A stretch of 64,000 nucleotides of DNA, from contig NZ_JAJFZM010000001.1 in assembly GCF_020733705.1 (NCBI RefSeq), positions 930,001 through 994,000 on the forward strand. The letters run 5' to 3'. This stretch comes from Nocardia australiensis (GTDB lineage: Bacteria > Actinomycetota > Actinomycetes > Mycobacteriales > Mycobacteriaceae). Made by a program: the position numbers and the translations under genes. Positions 8,500-15,825 of the stretch are shown piece after piece (position 1 is the first letter of the stretch; every line of letters starts with the position of its first letter). The notes under the pieces were generated by a model. It saw only the letters and a list, made by a program, of their open reading frames with translations. It ran no database searches and was not told where the DNA came from.

Positions 8500-9192
8500 C
8501 TACGGGCTGACGAGTCCTGTTCGGTAGGCGATGACGACCAGTTGCGCGCGGTCGCGGGCACCGAGTTTCACCATGGCGTGGCTGACGTGGGTGCGGGCGG
8601 TGGCTGGGCTGAGGAAGAGTTCGGCGCCGATCTCGTCGTTGCTCATGCCCTGACCCACCAGTGTCAGAACCTCACGTTCTCGATCGGTGAGAACGGCGAG
8701 CCGGTGTTCGGCGGCCTTGTTCGCTGTTTGTTGTGCGGTGAACTGGGCGATGAGGCGGCGTGTGATGCGCGGCGCGAGCAACGATTCGCCAGCGGCGACC
8801 ACGCGGATACCGTGCAGGAGTTCGGCCGGGCCGGCGTCTTTGAGCAGGAATCCGCTGGCGCCGGCCTGCAATCCTTCGAAGACGTAGGCATCGGTGTCGT
8901 AGGTGGTCAGGATGAGGATGCGAACCTGTTGAAGTCCATTCGTGGTGGCGATCTGCCGGGTGGCCTGGATGCCGTCCATCTTCGGCATGCGGATGTCCAT
9001 GAGTACGACATCCGGGCGCAGCGCGCGGGCTTGCTCCACGGCTTCGGCGCCGGTGGCGGCTTCCCCGACCACGGTGATGTCGTCCTCGATCTCGAGCAGA
9101 ACCTGGAGGCCGGACCGCACCAGATGCTCGTCGTCGGCGACTAGAACCTTGATCGGAGCATCGCTGTTGGATGCGCTTGTCATGGTGTTCAT
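8500..9192 (-). CDS. NarL/LuxR-family response regulator
   Basis: A 230-residue regulator. The N-terminal receiver domain has the acidic pair (VADDEHLVR), phospho-acceptor Asp in VVLMDIRMPKMDG, Thr in ILTTYDTD and Lys in FLLKDAGPAELL. The C-terminal LuxR HTH is in LTDREREVLTLVGQGMSNDEIGAELFLSPATARTH-type sequence. ATG 9192 is chosen because it overlaps the stop of the histidine kinase (ATGA); the 34 upstream codons have no family character. It is surely the partner of that kinase. The target is unknown; the divergent DUF6223 gene is one candidate. Confidence 0.9.
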   Translation of the reverse strand: MNTMTSASNSDAPIKVLVADDEHLVRSGLQVLLEIEDDITVVGEAATGAEAVEQARALRPDVVLMDIRMPKMDGIQATRQIATTNGLQQVRILILTTYDTDAYVFEGLQAGASGFLLKDAGPAELLHGIRVVAAGESLLAPRITRRLIAQFTAQQTANKAAEHRLAVLTDREREVLTLVGQGMSNDEIGAELFLSPATARTHVSHAMVKLGARDRAQLVVIAYRTGLVSP

Positions 9193-10445
9193 AGGTTCGG
9201 CGTTCCGGTCGGCGCCACGGGGAGCCGAGCGATGACCGCGAAGCCGCCGTTCAGGATTGGGCCGGCGTGCAGGTCGCCGCCCAAGAGCTGACAACGCTCA
9301 CGCATCCCGATGATCCCGCGGCCACGTTCGTCTGGAGCGGCGAGTCCACCGTTCGCACGGTCCCCGCCTGTGTGGTCAACTGCCCCAACGGTTTCCGGGC
9401 CTTCTCGGCGGCCGTCGTCTGTCACGCGGACTTCTACGGTGTCGGCCCCGTAAGTCAGCGCGATCGTGACCCGGGTCTGTCCGACGTGGCGGATCACATT
9501 GGTGATCGATTCCTGCAGGATTCGATACACGGCGCTGCCGACCGCACTGGGTACTTGCGGAGGTGGTGCGGTCGTCTCGAGGTCGACGTCGAGTCCGGCC
9601 TCGCGCGCTTTGGCGGTGAGTTCGTCTACTTGCCCGAGCCCGGGGTGCGGGACACGGCCGTCGTTGTCGTCGCGGAGGACTCCGAGGATGGCTCGCATCT
9701 CCTGTAGTGCCCGAGAGCTGGTCTGCTCGATCGCCTCCAGGGTTTCGCGTGCTCGTTCCGGTCGCTTGTCGAGAACATGTGCGGTGACGCCGGATTGGAC
9801 ATTGATGATGGCGATGGCGTGCGCGACGGTATCGTGGACTTCGCGCGCGATTCTGAGGCGTTCCTCGTCGACGCGGGCGCGGGCCTCTTCCTCACGAGTT
9901 CGTTCGGCCCGTTCGGCGCGCTCCAGCGCGTCGGCCGCGATGACCTTCCTCGAACGGACACTCTCACCGAGGGCGGCACTCATGACTGAGGTACCGATCC
10001 GGAAAAACACCCAGCCAATAGCGGCCGGTGGTTCGATGTCGGTGGCGGCGATCAGCCAGACCACAGTCAGGACGGTGATCCCCACACCTGCCACCACCAG
10101 CGAGCGACGTCCGTCACCTCGGGAAGTAAGGGTGTAGAGGGCTACGAATAGGCCCAGCCAGCCGGGTCCGTCGGGGAAATCGAGGGCATAGTAGACGGCG
10201 CTGGCGAGCGCGGTCACGGCGAACACCGCGCCGGGCCGGAGACGGCGCACGACCACGACCGCCCCGCTGGCGATCAACAGGATGTAGCCGAGGTGCCCGA
10301 GGTCGGATAGGGGGCGCAGCACCGCTTCGGGCTGCCCACTGTTGCGGACGACGGTGCCCTGGACCTGCATCACGGTGATGAAGACCGCCACCAGAACGTC
10401 CTGCGCCCAGACGGGCGGGCGGAACAACGTGACTCGATCGCGCAT
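9189..10445 (-). CDS. two-component sensor histidine kinase (HisKA_3 type)
   Basis: About 418 residues with four or five membrane helices in the first 150 residues, then a coiled-coil-like segment rich in Arg/Glu. The dimerisation helix holds the phospho-acceptor His (RIAREVHDTVAHAIA), and a HATPase domain follows (TNVIRHVGQTRV, GRGIIGMRERCQLLGG). There is little extracytoplasmic sequence, so it probably senses membrane state or an intramembrane signal as in DesK/LiaS-like kinases. Between the N and G boxes an insert of about 25 residues is Gly/Arg/Asp-rich. The start is uncertain (ATG 10445 or GTG 10478). Confidence 0.85.
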   Translation of the reverse strand: MRDRVTLFRPPVWAQDVLVAVFITVMQVQGTVVRNSGQPEAVLRPLSDLGHLGYILLIASGAVVVVRRLRPGAVFAVTALASAVYYALDFPDGPGWLGLFVALYTLTSRGDGRRSLVVAGVGITVLTVVWLIAATDIEPPAAIGWVFFRIGTSVMSAALGESVRSRKVIAADALERAERAERTREEEARARVDEERLRIAREVHDTVAHAIAIINVQSGVTAHVLDKRPERARETLEAIEQTSSRALQEMRAILGVLRDDNDGRVPHPGLGQVDELTAKAREAGLDVDLETTAPPPQVPSAVGSAVYRILQESITNVIRHVGQTRVTIALTYGADTVEVRVTDDGRREGPETVGAVDHTGGDRANGGLAAPDERGRGIIGMRERCQLLGGDLHAGPILNGGFAVIARLPVAPTGTPNL

Positions 10446-10671
10446 GTAGCGATCATAGGATTCCAGGCTCGGCGACAACTCCCATCAGCTGCGCGGCCGC
10501 CTACGTCGAGAAGCGTGGTTCCGTGCGAGCTGTCTACGTCGAATGTCGTATCCGCTGCCGCTTGCTGACGGAGGACGGCCCGAGGCTCGAGACGCGACGA
10601 TCGTTTGCGTCCCATTCAACGACGGAGGCACGAGTAGGCCGGTATCCGTCGTTCGGTCGAAAGGATCCGCA

Positions 10672-11070
10672 ATGTCTGTCCTCGACTTGTTTGCCACACC
10701 GGCGACCACGGACGTCTCCGTTGTCGCCGCTGGTTACGAACTCGGCGTCGGCCGGGCCGTGCCCACCTCAGCAGCCATGCTGGGGCTGATCAGCGTCATT
10801 GTCGGTGGGCTGGCTTTGGCCCGCTCCCGCCGCACCGGCACCGGGCGGGCCCGGATCATCGTGGCCCTGGTACTCGGGCCGATCAGCGTGATCGTCGGTG
10901 GAATACATGGAGCCAACGCCGCGGGTGGTCCCGGCACCGGCAACGGGGTTCTCGGCGCCGTCTTCGCCGTAGTGCTGGGCCTGGTCGGCACGGCCCTCGG
11001 TGGGCTGGCTTTGGCCCGCTCCCGCCGCACCGGCCATGGAGCCGGACCGGCGCCCGTATGGCGAAACTGA
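10672..11070 (+). CDS. DUF6223-like small membrane protein
   Basis: A 132-residue protein with three hydrophobic segments. GGLALARSRRTG occurs twice (around residues 44 and 115), each after a Gly/Ile/Val-rich helix, giving a pseudo-repeat in which a membrane helix ends in a basic SRRTG turn. I recall this architecture from DUF6223 proteins of actinomycetes, whose function is unknown. ATG 10672 follows an aaagga ribosome binding site. It diverges from the histidine kinase operon across about 230 bases and may be controlled by it. Confidence 0.65.
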   Translation: MSVLDLFATPATTDVSVVAAGYELGVGRAVPTSAAMLGLISVIVGGLALARSRRTGTGRARIIVALVLGPISVIVGGIHGANAAGGPGTGNGVLGAVFAVVLGLVGTALGGLALARSRRTGHGAGPAPVWRN

Positions 11071-11484
11071 CGTTACCGACCCCCATGCGCTGCTGGCGTG
11101 CGGAATTGTGGCAGGCCCGATCTACAAGCTCAGCGCGTCACCCGCGCGGGTAGCGGCGCAGCTTCTCGTCCGGGCCTTCGGGCCATCGCCGGTTCTCCGC
11201 ACTCGAATCGCGGCGAACCCGAGCTGGTTGTAGTCCCGCCGCCGGGCTGCGATAAGCCACCGGTCCTCATCGTCGGAATGGGAGAACCGTTCCAGCTCCA
11301 CCCGAGACAGCACACCGAAACGGCCGTACTCCACGTCGCCATCATCACGCACAGCCCGACATGAAACCGCCAACAGCCCAGCAGCACAGCTGATCCCAAA
11401 ATCAGCAGCAGCGGCCGAGCCCAATCCAGATGTGCGGCGACACTGCCGCACCCGCCTTAGCGCCGGATTTCGGTCATCTAGCCC
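11071..11484 (-). other. gap with a possible degenerate coding remnant next to an IS insertion
   Basis: No intact gene is supported. On the minus strand a frame from about 11390 down to 11122 has protein-like composition (VEYGRFGVLSRVELERF, RWLIAARRRDYNQLGF). Its upstream end runs into the left end of the insertion sequence, with no proper start codon before it. It may be a gene truncated by the insertion, or chance. The product is not recognised. Confidence 0.25.
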
Positions 11485-12927
11485 CAATACCGTTCAGTTA
11501 AGGGGTGCGGATGGTGGCCTTTGGGTCGTGAGTTGGTTGGGGGTGCTGGGCGTGGTGTGAGCGTTTGGCTGCCCATTTGAGGATTTTGCGTTTGACGACG
11601 CGCGGGTTGGATCGTCGTCGGCGTGCCGGGTTGATGCGTTGGAGTAGTTTGTCGATGGCGCGCTGCCGGCAGCCTTATGGTTGCGAGGGGGGAAATGTGC
11701 TGTGGGACAAGGATCTACGGGTAATCCGTAGTGCTGCGGTGAAAGATATCCGGTCCGGGTCGTGCCCGCCCTGGGTGGCTGCGTCGAGCATGAGGGTGCG
11801 GATCGCGTAGTGGCAGCACAGATGCCCCCAGATTTCCTGTTGGACCAGTTCGGGTGATTTCGAGCGCAGGACCGCGCGGGGGCCGCGCTGGTGTGTTTTC
11901 AGTTCGTCGAAGGTGTTCTCGATCTCCCATCGCTGCGCGTAGGCCAGGGCCAGATCGTGTGCGCCGGCCTGGTCGGGGTCGAGGATCGTGGAAAGGAGTC
12001 GATACTGCTCGGGGTGCTCGCGCCCGTCGTCGAGGGTGTAGTCGATGACCCGCACCATCGAGGGTGCGGTCTTTGCGCGGTTCACCCCCGAGGTGGGGAC
12101 GATCCGCGCCAGCCACGACCCGTCGGGCAGGGTTTCCACGTGCTGGGGCCGGAGATTGGTTTTCACCCGCCACAGCAGGTCGGCGCCGGTGGCGGCGGCT
12201 TGTCTCCACAGCGTGAATCCGTAGAAGCCGCGATCGGCGAGCACCAGCATCCCCGGGGTGAGCCGACCGCACAGCTCGCGAGCCATCTCGGTCTCGGAAG
12301 TGGCGCACGGGCCGGTGACCGCGTCGAATACCGCGTGTGTCCCGCACTCGGCCACCGCGACCAGACGTGCTTGCGGGTACGCGGACTTCTCGCCCCGGCT
12401 CGACGCCGGGCGTCCGAAGAACTCGGCGTTGCCGGGCGTGTCCGCCAGGTCCAGGCAGGTGCCGTCGATGGCCACCAAACGGCGTCCCGCCAGCCAGGAA
12501 CCGGGCGTGTCCACCCCCGCCACCGGTCGCGCGACACGGAAGAACAGATCACGCACCGGTTCGTATCCCAGACGTGAACGTGCTTGGAAGATAGCCGATT
12601 TCGACGGCGGCGACCACGACTGCGACCACCCCGACGACCACGACAGACCATCGGTCAACTGGGCGAACACATCCTCATACGAGCCTTCGGAATGCAACGC
12701 CATCCCGATCGAGAAATACGCCATCACACGAGCCGGAAGCGCACGATGCCGCTGCTGCGTACGTCCCGCCTCAGCGATCACCTCATCGACAACATCAGCC
12801 GGAAAAACCCTCGTCAACAACCCCACCGACACCAAATCCGACAGACGACGATCCGAGGCCGGCTTCACCCATCCACCACGAGGCACACCGACACAATACC
12901 GCCTGAACACTTAACTGAACGGTATTG
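11485..12927 (-). mobile_element. IS4-family insertion sequence, complete ends
   Basis: The 1443-bp element is bounded by perfect 18-bp inverted repeats: 11485-11502 (CAATACCGTTCAGTTAAG) and its reverse complement at 12910-12927. It is flanked by a perfect 10-bp direct repeat CATCTAGCCC (11475-11484 and 12928-12937), the target duplication. A duplication of about 10 bp and a single DDE transposase gene fit the IS4 family. Intact ends and target repeat suggest a fairly recent insertion. The ISfinder name cannot be given without a search. Confidence 0.92.
11675..12910 (-). CDS. IS4-family transposase with premature stop
   Basis: A 411-residue DDE transposase. Catalytic acidic residues are visible as Asp in VAIDGTCLDLAD, Asp in LVLADRGFYGF and Glu in the YAQRWEIENTFDELK signature (Y-x-x-R-W-x-I-E). 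The frame stops at TAA (11675-11677) after FPPSQP. Beyond it the same frame continues for 58 more codons to a TAA at 11498 inside the terminal repeat. That stretch is rich in basic residues (NPARRRRSNPRVVKRKILKW), typical of the C-terminus of this transposase group. The gene thus seems to carry a nonsense mutation removing the basic tail. GTG 12910 lies within the right terminal repeat. Confidence 0.85.
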   Translation of the reverse strand: MFRRYCVGVPRGGWVKPASDRRLSDLVSVGLLTRVFPADVVDEVIAEAGRTQQRHRALPARVMAYFSIGMALHSEGSYEDVFAQLTDGLSWSSGWSQSWSPPSKSAIFQARSRLGYEPVRDLFFRVARPVAGVDTPGSWLAGRRLVAIDGTCLDLADTPGNAEFFGRPASSRGEKSAYPQARLVAVAECGTHAVFDAVTGPCATSETEMARELCGRLTPGMLVLADRGFYGFTLWRQAAATGADLLWRVKTNLRPQHVETLPDGSWLARIVPTSGVNRAKTAPSMVRVIDYTLDDGREHPEQYRLLSTILDPDQAGAHDLALAYAQRWEIENTFDELKTHQRGPRAVLRSKSPELVQQEIWGHLCCHYAIRTLMLDAATQGGHDPDRISFTAALRITRRSLSHSTFPPSQP

Positions 12928-13024
12928 CATCTAGCCCTCAACCCCGACACTTTGCCGTTCGAAGGCGTGAACTCGCCGGGCGGATGTGCCGGTGGGGTGG
13001 GAGGCGGTGGCCGATGCTGGGGGG

Positions 13025-13756
13025 ATGGCGATTCTGCTGGCGCTGGTGTCGATGTGTTCGACGCTGCTCGGGGGGCTGGTGGCGGTGCGGGTCGGGGACC
13101 GCAGACATCTGGTGCTCGGGCTGGCGGCCGGGATCATGCTCGGGGTTGTTTTCTTCGATCTACTGCCGGAGGCGCTGGCGGAATCCGAACATGTGATTCT
13201 CGGCGTGCCCGACGCGCTGCTGGCCACCGTGTTCGGCTTTCTCACCATCCACGTCATCGAGCGGGCGGTGGCGATTCACACCGGCCACGAGCAGGAATTC
13301 GGTTCGCACTCACACGGTTTCCAGTCGGTGGGGGTGCTCGCCGCGGCGGGACTGATCTTCCACAGCATGCTCGACGGCCTCGGCATCGGTATCGGATTCC
13401 AAGCCGGAGCCTCCGTCGGTGTCGCGGTGGCCATCGCGGTGATCAGTCACGACTTCGCCGATGGCTTCAACACTTTCACCATTACAACGCTGTACGGCAA
13501 TGCGCACAGGCGTGCCCTCATCCTGCTCGGACTCGATGCCGCCGCCCCGGTCATCGGCGCCGTTATCGGCACCCTGATCCGCGTTCCCGCCGAGACGGTC
13601 GGGCTCTACCTCGGCTACTTCGCCGGCTTCCTGCTCTACCTCGCCACGGCCGACATCCTCCCCGAGGCGCACGCCAAACACCCGTCCCGGCTGACACTCG
13701 CCTGCACACTGGTGGGGGCCACATTCATGCTCGGTGTCGCGGCACTGAGTCATTAA
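13025..13756 (+). CDS. ZIP-family metal transporter
   Basis: A 243-residue protein with about eight hydrophobic helices. The metal-site helices of ZIP proteins are present as FHSMLDGLGIGIG (helix 4) and ISHDFADGFNTFT (helix 5), and a His-rich cytosolic loop (HTGHEQEFGSHSHGF) precedes them. LLPEA follows the second helix, as in other ZIPs. Such proteins import Zn2+ or other divalent cations. The helix-4 motif has Asp where many ZIPs have Glu, which is frequent in this bacterial subgroup. ATG 13025 is preferred; the insertion sequence ends about 100 bases upstream and may have displaced the native promoter. Confidence 0.85.
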   Translation: MAILLALVSMCSTLLGGLVAVRVGDRRHLVLGLAAGIMLGVVFFDLLPEALAESEHVILGVPDALLATVFGFLTIHVIERAVAIHTGHEQEFGSHSHGFQSVGVLAAAGLIFHSMLDGLGIGIGFQAGASVGVAVAIAVISHDFADGFNTFTITTLYGNAHRRALILLGLDAAAPVIGAVIGTLIRVPAETVGLYLGYFAGFLLYLATADILPEAHAKHPSRLTLACTLVGATFMLGVAALSH

Positions 13757-13829
13757 CGCGCACAGTCACTTTCGCGACGTGGAATTGAGCCGCAGCCCAG
13801 CGGTTTCAAGAGGCCGTTGTGATTTCAGA

Positions 13830-15527
13830 TCAGCGACTGGTGGTCCTTGTGGGAGCACCCTGGTCGCGGGATGCGAAGGTGCGGGTGTGCGACGAGCCGC
13901 TACGGGTGGGACGGCCCTGGGAGTGCCCCGCACTGTCGGCACCGCGTACGCCGCCGTTGCCGCGACCGTTCCTGTTGCGCGACTGCCCACCGGTACCGGC
14001 ACCGTGCTCGGTGCGGCCACGCGACGGACCACCGGTCGCAGCGCCGAAGCTCGCACCCGAACCGTGGCCACCGCGGCTGCGCGACTGGCCACCGCCCTGT
14101 CCATCGCGACCGGCTGACCGGCCACCGGTGGCGCCCTGTCCGGCCGCATCGCCACCACGGCCATTTCGGCTGCGCGGCCGGCTATCACGATCTACCGCAG
14201 CGCCCGCACCACGACCACCGGCACCGCCCGCGCCACGGCCACCGCGCCGCGGCCCGGACGCGGCACCACCGCGTCCGTTCCGATTACGCTGCTGCCCACC
14301 GGCATTCGATGGGGCCGGGGTCAACGTCGGCGTCACCAGCGGGGCGATTTCGCCGACGAGTTCGGTCACCGCAGGCGAATCCGCGCTGACCCGCTGCGGG
14401 CTGACCTGGATGCCCGCCTTGCGCAGCAGCCCGGCGACATCCCTGCGCTGCTCCGGCAGCACGACGGTCACCACGTCACCGGCGCTGCCCGCACGCGCGG
14501 TCCGCCCGGAACGGTGCAGGTACGCCTTATGCTCAGCGGGCGGGTCGACGTGCACGACCAGCTCGACGTCATCGACGTGCACCCCCCGCGCGGCGATATC
14601 GGTCGCGACGAGGACCCGCGCCGTACCCTCGGTGAAGGCCGCCAGGTTGCGATCGCGGGCGACCTGCGACAGGTTGCCGTGCAGGTCGGTCGCGGGAATC
14701 CCCGCGGTGGTCAGCTGCTTGGCGAGCTTGCGCGCCTGATGTTTGGTGCGCATGAACAGGATTCGGCGACCGCCGCCAGAGGCGAGGGTGCGTACCAGCG
14801 CGTTCTTGGCGTCGACGCCACCGACCTCGAAGACGTGGTGGGTCATCGCGGCCACCGGCGAATTCACCTCGTCGACGGAATGCGAGGACGGGTTGCGCAT
14901 GAACCGCTTGACGAGTTTGTCCACACCGTTGTCCAGGGTGGCGGAGAACAGCAGCCGCTGGCCGGTGGACTGCGTCGCGTTGAGGATCCGGGTGACCCCG
15001 GGCAGGAAGCCGAGATCGGCCATGTGATCGGCCTCGTCGAGCACGGTGATCTGCACCGCGTCCAGCGATACGACGCGCTGGCGCATGAGATCTTCCAGCC
15101 GGCCCGGGCAGGCGACGACGATATCGACACCGGCGGCCAGTGCCCGGCTCTGACGCTGCTGCGAGACCCCGCCGAAGATGGTGGTCACCTTCAAACCGCA
15201 GGCCACGGCCATGGGCTCGAGCGTCGCGGTGATCTGGGTTGCCAGTTCGCGGGTGGGCGCGAGGATCAGGCCGGCCGGGCGGCCCGGCTTACAGGTGCCA
15301 CCGGCGAGCCGGTCGACCATCGGAATGGAGAAGGCGAGCGTCTTACCGCTGCCGGTTTTGCCGCGGGCAAGCACGTCGCGCCCGGCGAGGGTGTCGGGCA
15401 GCGTCGCGGCCTGGATCGGGAACGGCGCGGTGATGCCATTGGCCGTCAATACCTCGACCAGCTTGGCGCGCACGCCGAGAGCGGCGAAAGACGTGGTGGA
15501 GGCAGGGCTCGAAGAACGAGTGTTCAT
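13830..15527 (-). CDS. DEAD-box RNA helicase with long RGG-rich tail
   Basis: A 565-residue helicase. Motifs in order: Q motif (FPIQAATLP), I (ARGKTGSGKT), Ia (PTRELATQI), II (DEADHMADLGF), III (SATLD), IV-V (LVATDIAARGVHVDD) and VI (HRSGRTARAG). From about residue 400 the protein becomes a low-complexity tail of about 165 residues dominated by Gly, Arg, Asn and Ser with repeated RNGRGG and SRxRxG units. Such tails bind RNA non-specifically and can drive condensate formation. It probably remodels structured RNA or assists ribosome assembly, often in cold. The start is ATG 15527, with a leader of up to 300 bases upstream. Confidence 0.92.
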   Translation of the reverse strand: MNTRSSSPASTTSFAALGVRAKLVEVLTANGITAPFPIQAATLPDTLAGRDVLARGKTGSGKTLAFSIPMVDRLAGGTCKPGRPAGLILAPTRELATQITATLEPMAVACGLKVTTIFGGVSQQRQSRALAAGVDIVVACPGRLEDLMRQRVVSLDAVQITVLDEADHMADLGFLPGVTRILNATQSTGQRLLFSATLDNGVDKLVKRFMRNPSSHSVDEVNSPVAAMTHHVFEVGGVDAKNALVRTLASGGGRRILFMRTKHQARKLAKQLTTAGIPATDLHGNLSQVARDRNLAAFTEGTARVLVATDIAARGVHVDDVELVVHVDPPAEHKAYLHRSGRTARAGSAGDVVTVVLPEQRRDVAGLLRKAGIQVSPQRVSADSPAVTELVGEIAPLVTPTLTPAPSNAGGQQRNRNGRGGAASGPRRGGRGAGGAGGRGAGAAVDRDSRPRSRNGRGGDAAGQGATGGRSAGRDGQGGGQSRSRGGHGSGASFGAATGGPSRGRTEHGAGTGGQSRNRNGRGNGGVRGADSAGHSQGRPTRSGSSHTRTFASRDQGAPTRTTSR

Positions 15528-15774
15528 AAGAAGTACAGGTGCCTTTCCGGCATCGGGTGTTGTACCGCAGCGGCGCGCAGGACGGAACGTCCATACCTGC
15601 GTTCGGTGTTATGACACCCAGCTGCGGGGCCGACGCGAAAGAAGACATCCACGACGGATTGCGGACGAGCGTCCAAGATCAAAACTCGCCAACCAGTCAC
15701 CCTAGCGCAGATTTCGACCGTTGCGCACCAGAGGCGTCGTAGGTCACTTTCCCGGCCGTGACGGCGGTCACTAG

Positions 15775-15817
15775 ACCAAGAGCCACCTCCCCGATGGACG
15801 GAAAAGTGGCCCTTGGT
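15775..15817. terminator. hairpin after the MetE-like gene
   Basis: ACCAAGAGCCAC (15775-15786) pairs with GTGGCCCTTGGT (15806-15817), 12 pairs with one mismatch, just past the TAG stop at 15826. No U-tract follows, as is common in high-GC actinobacteria. Function is inferred from position. Confidence 0.55.
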
Positions 15818-15825
15818 CGTTCGGG

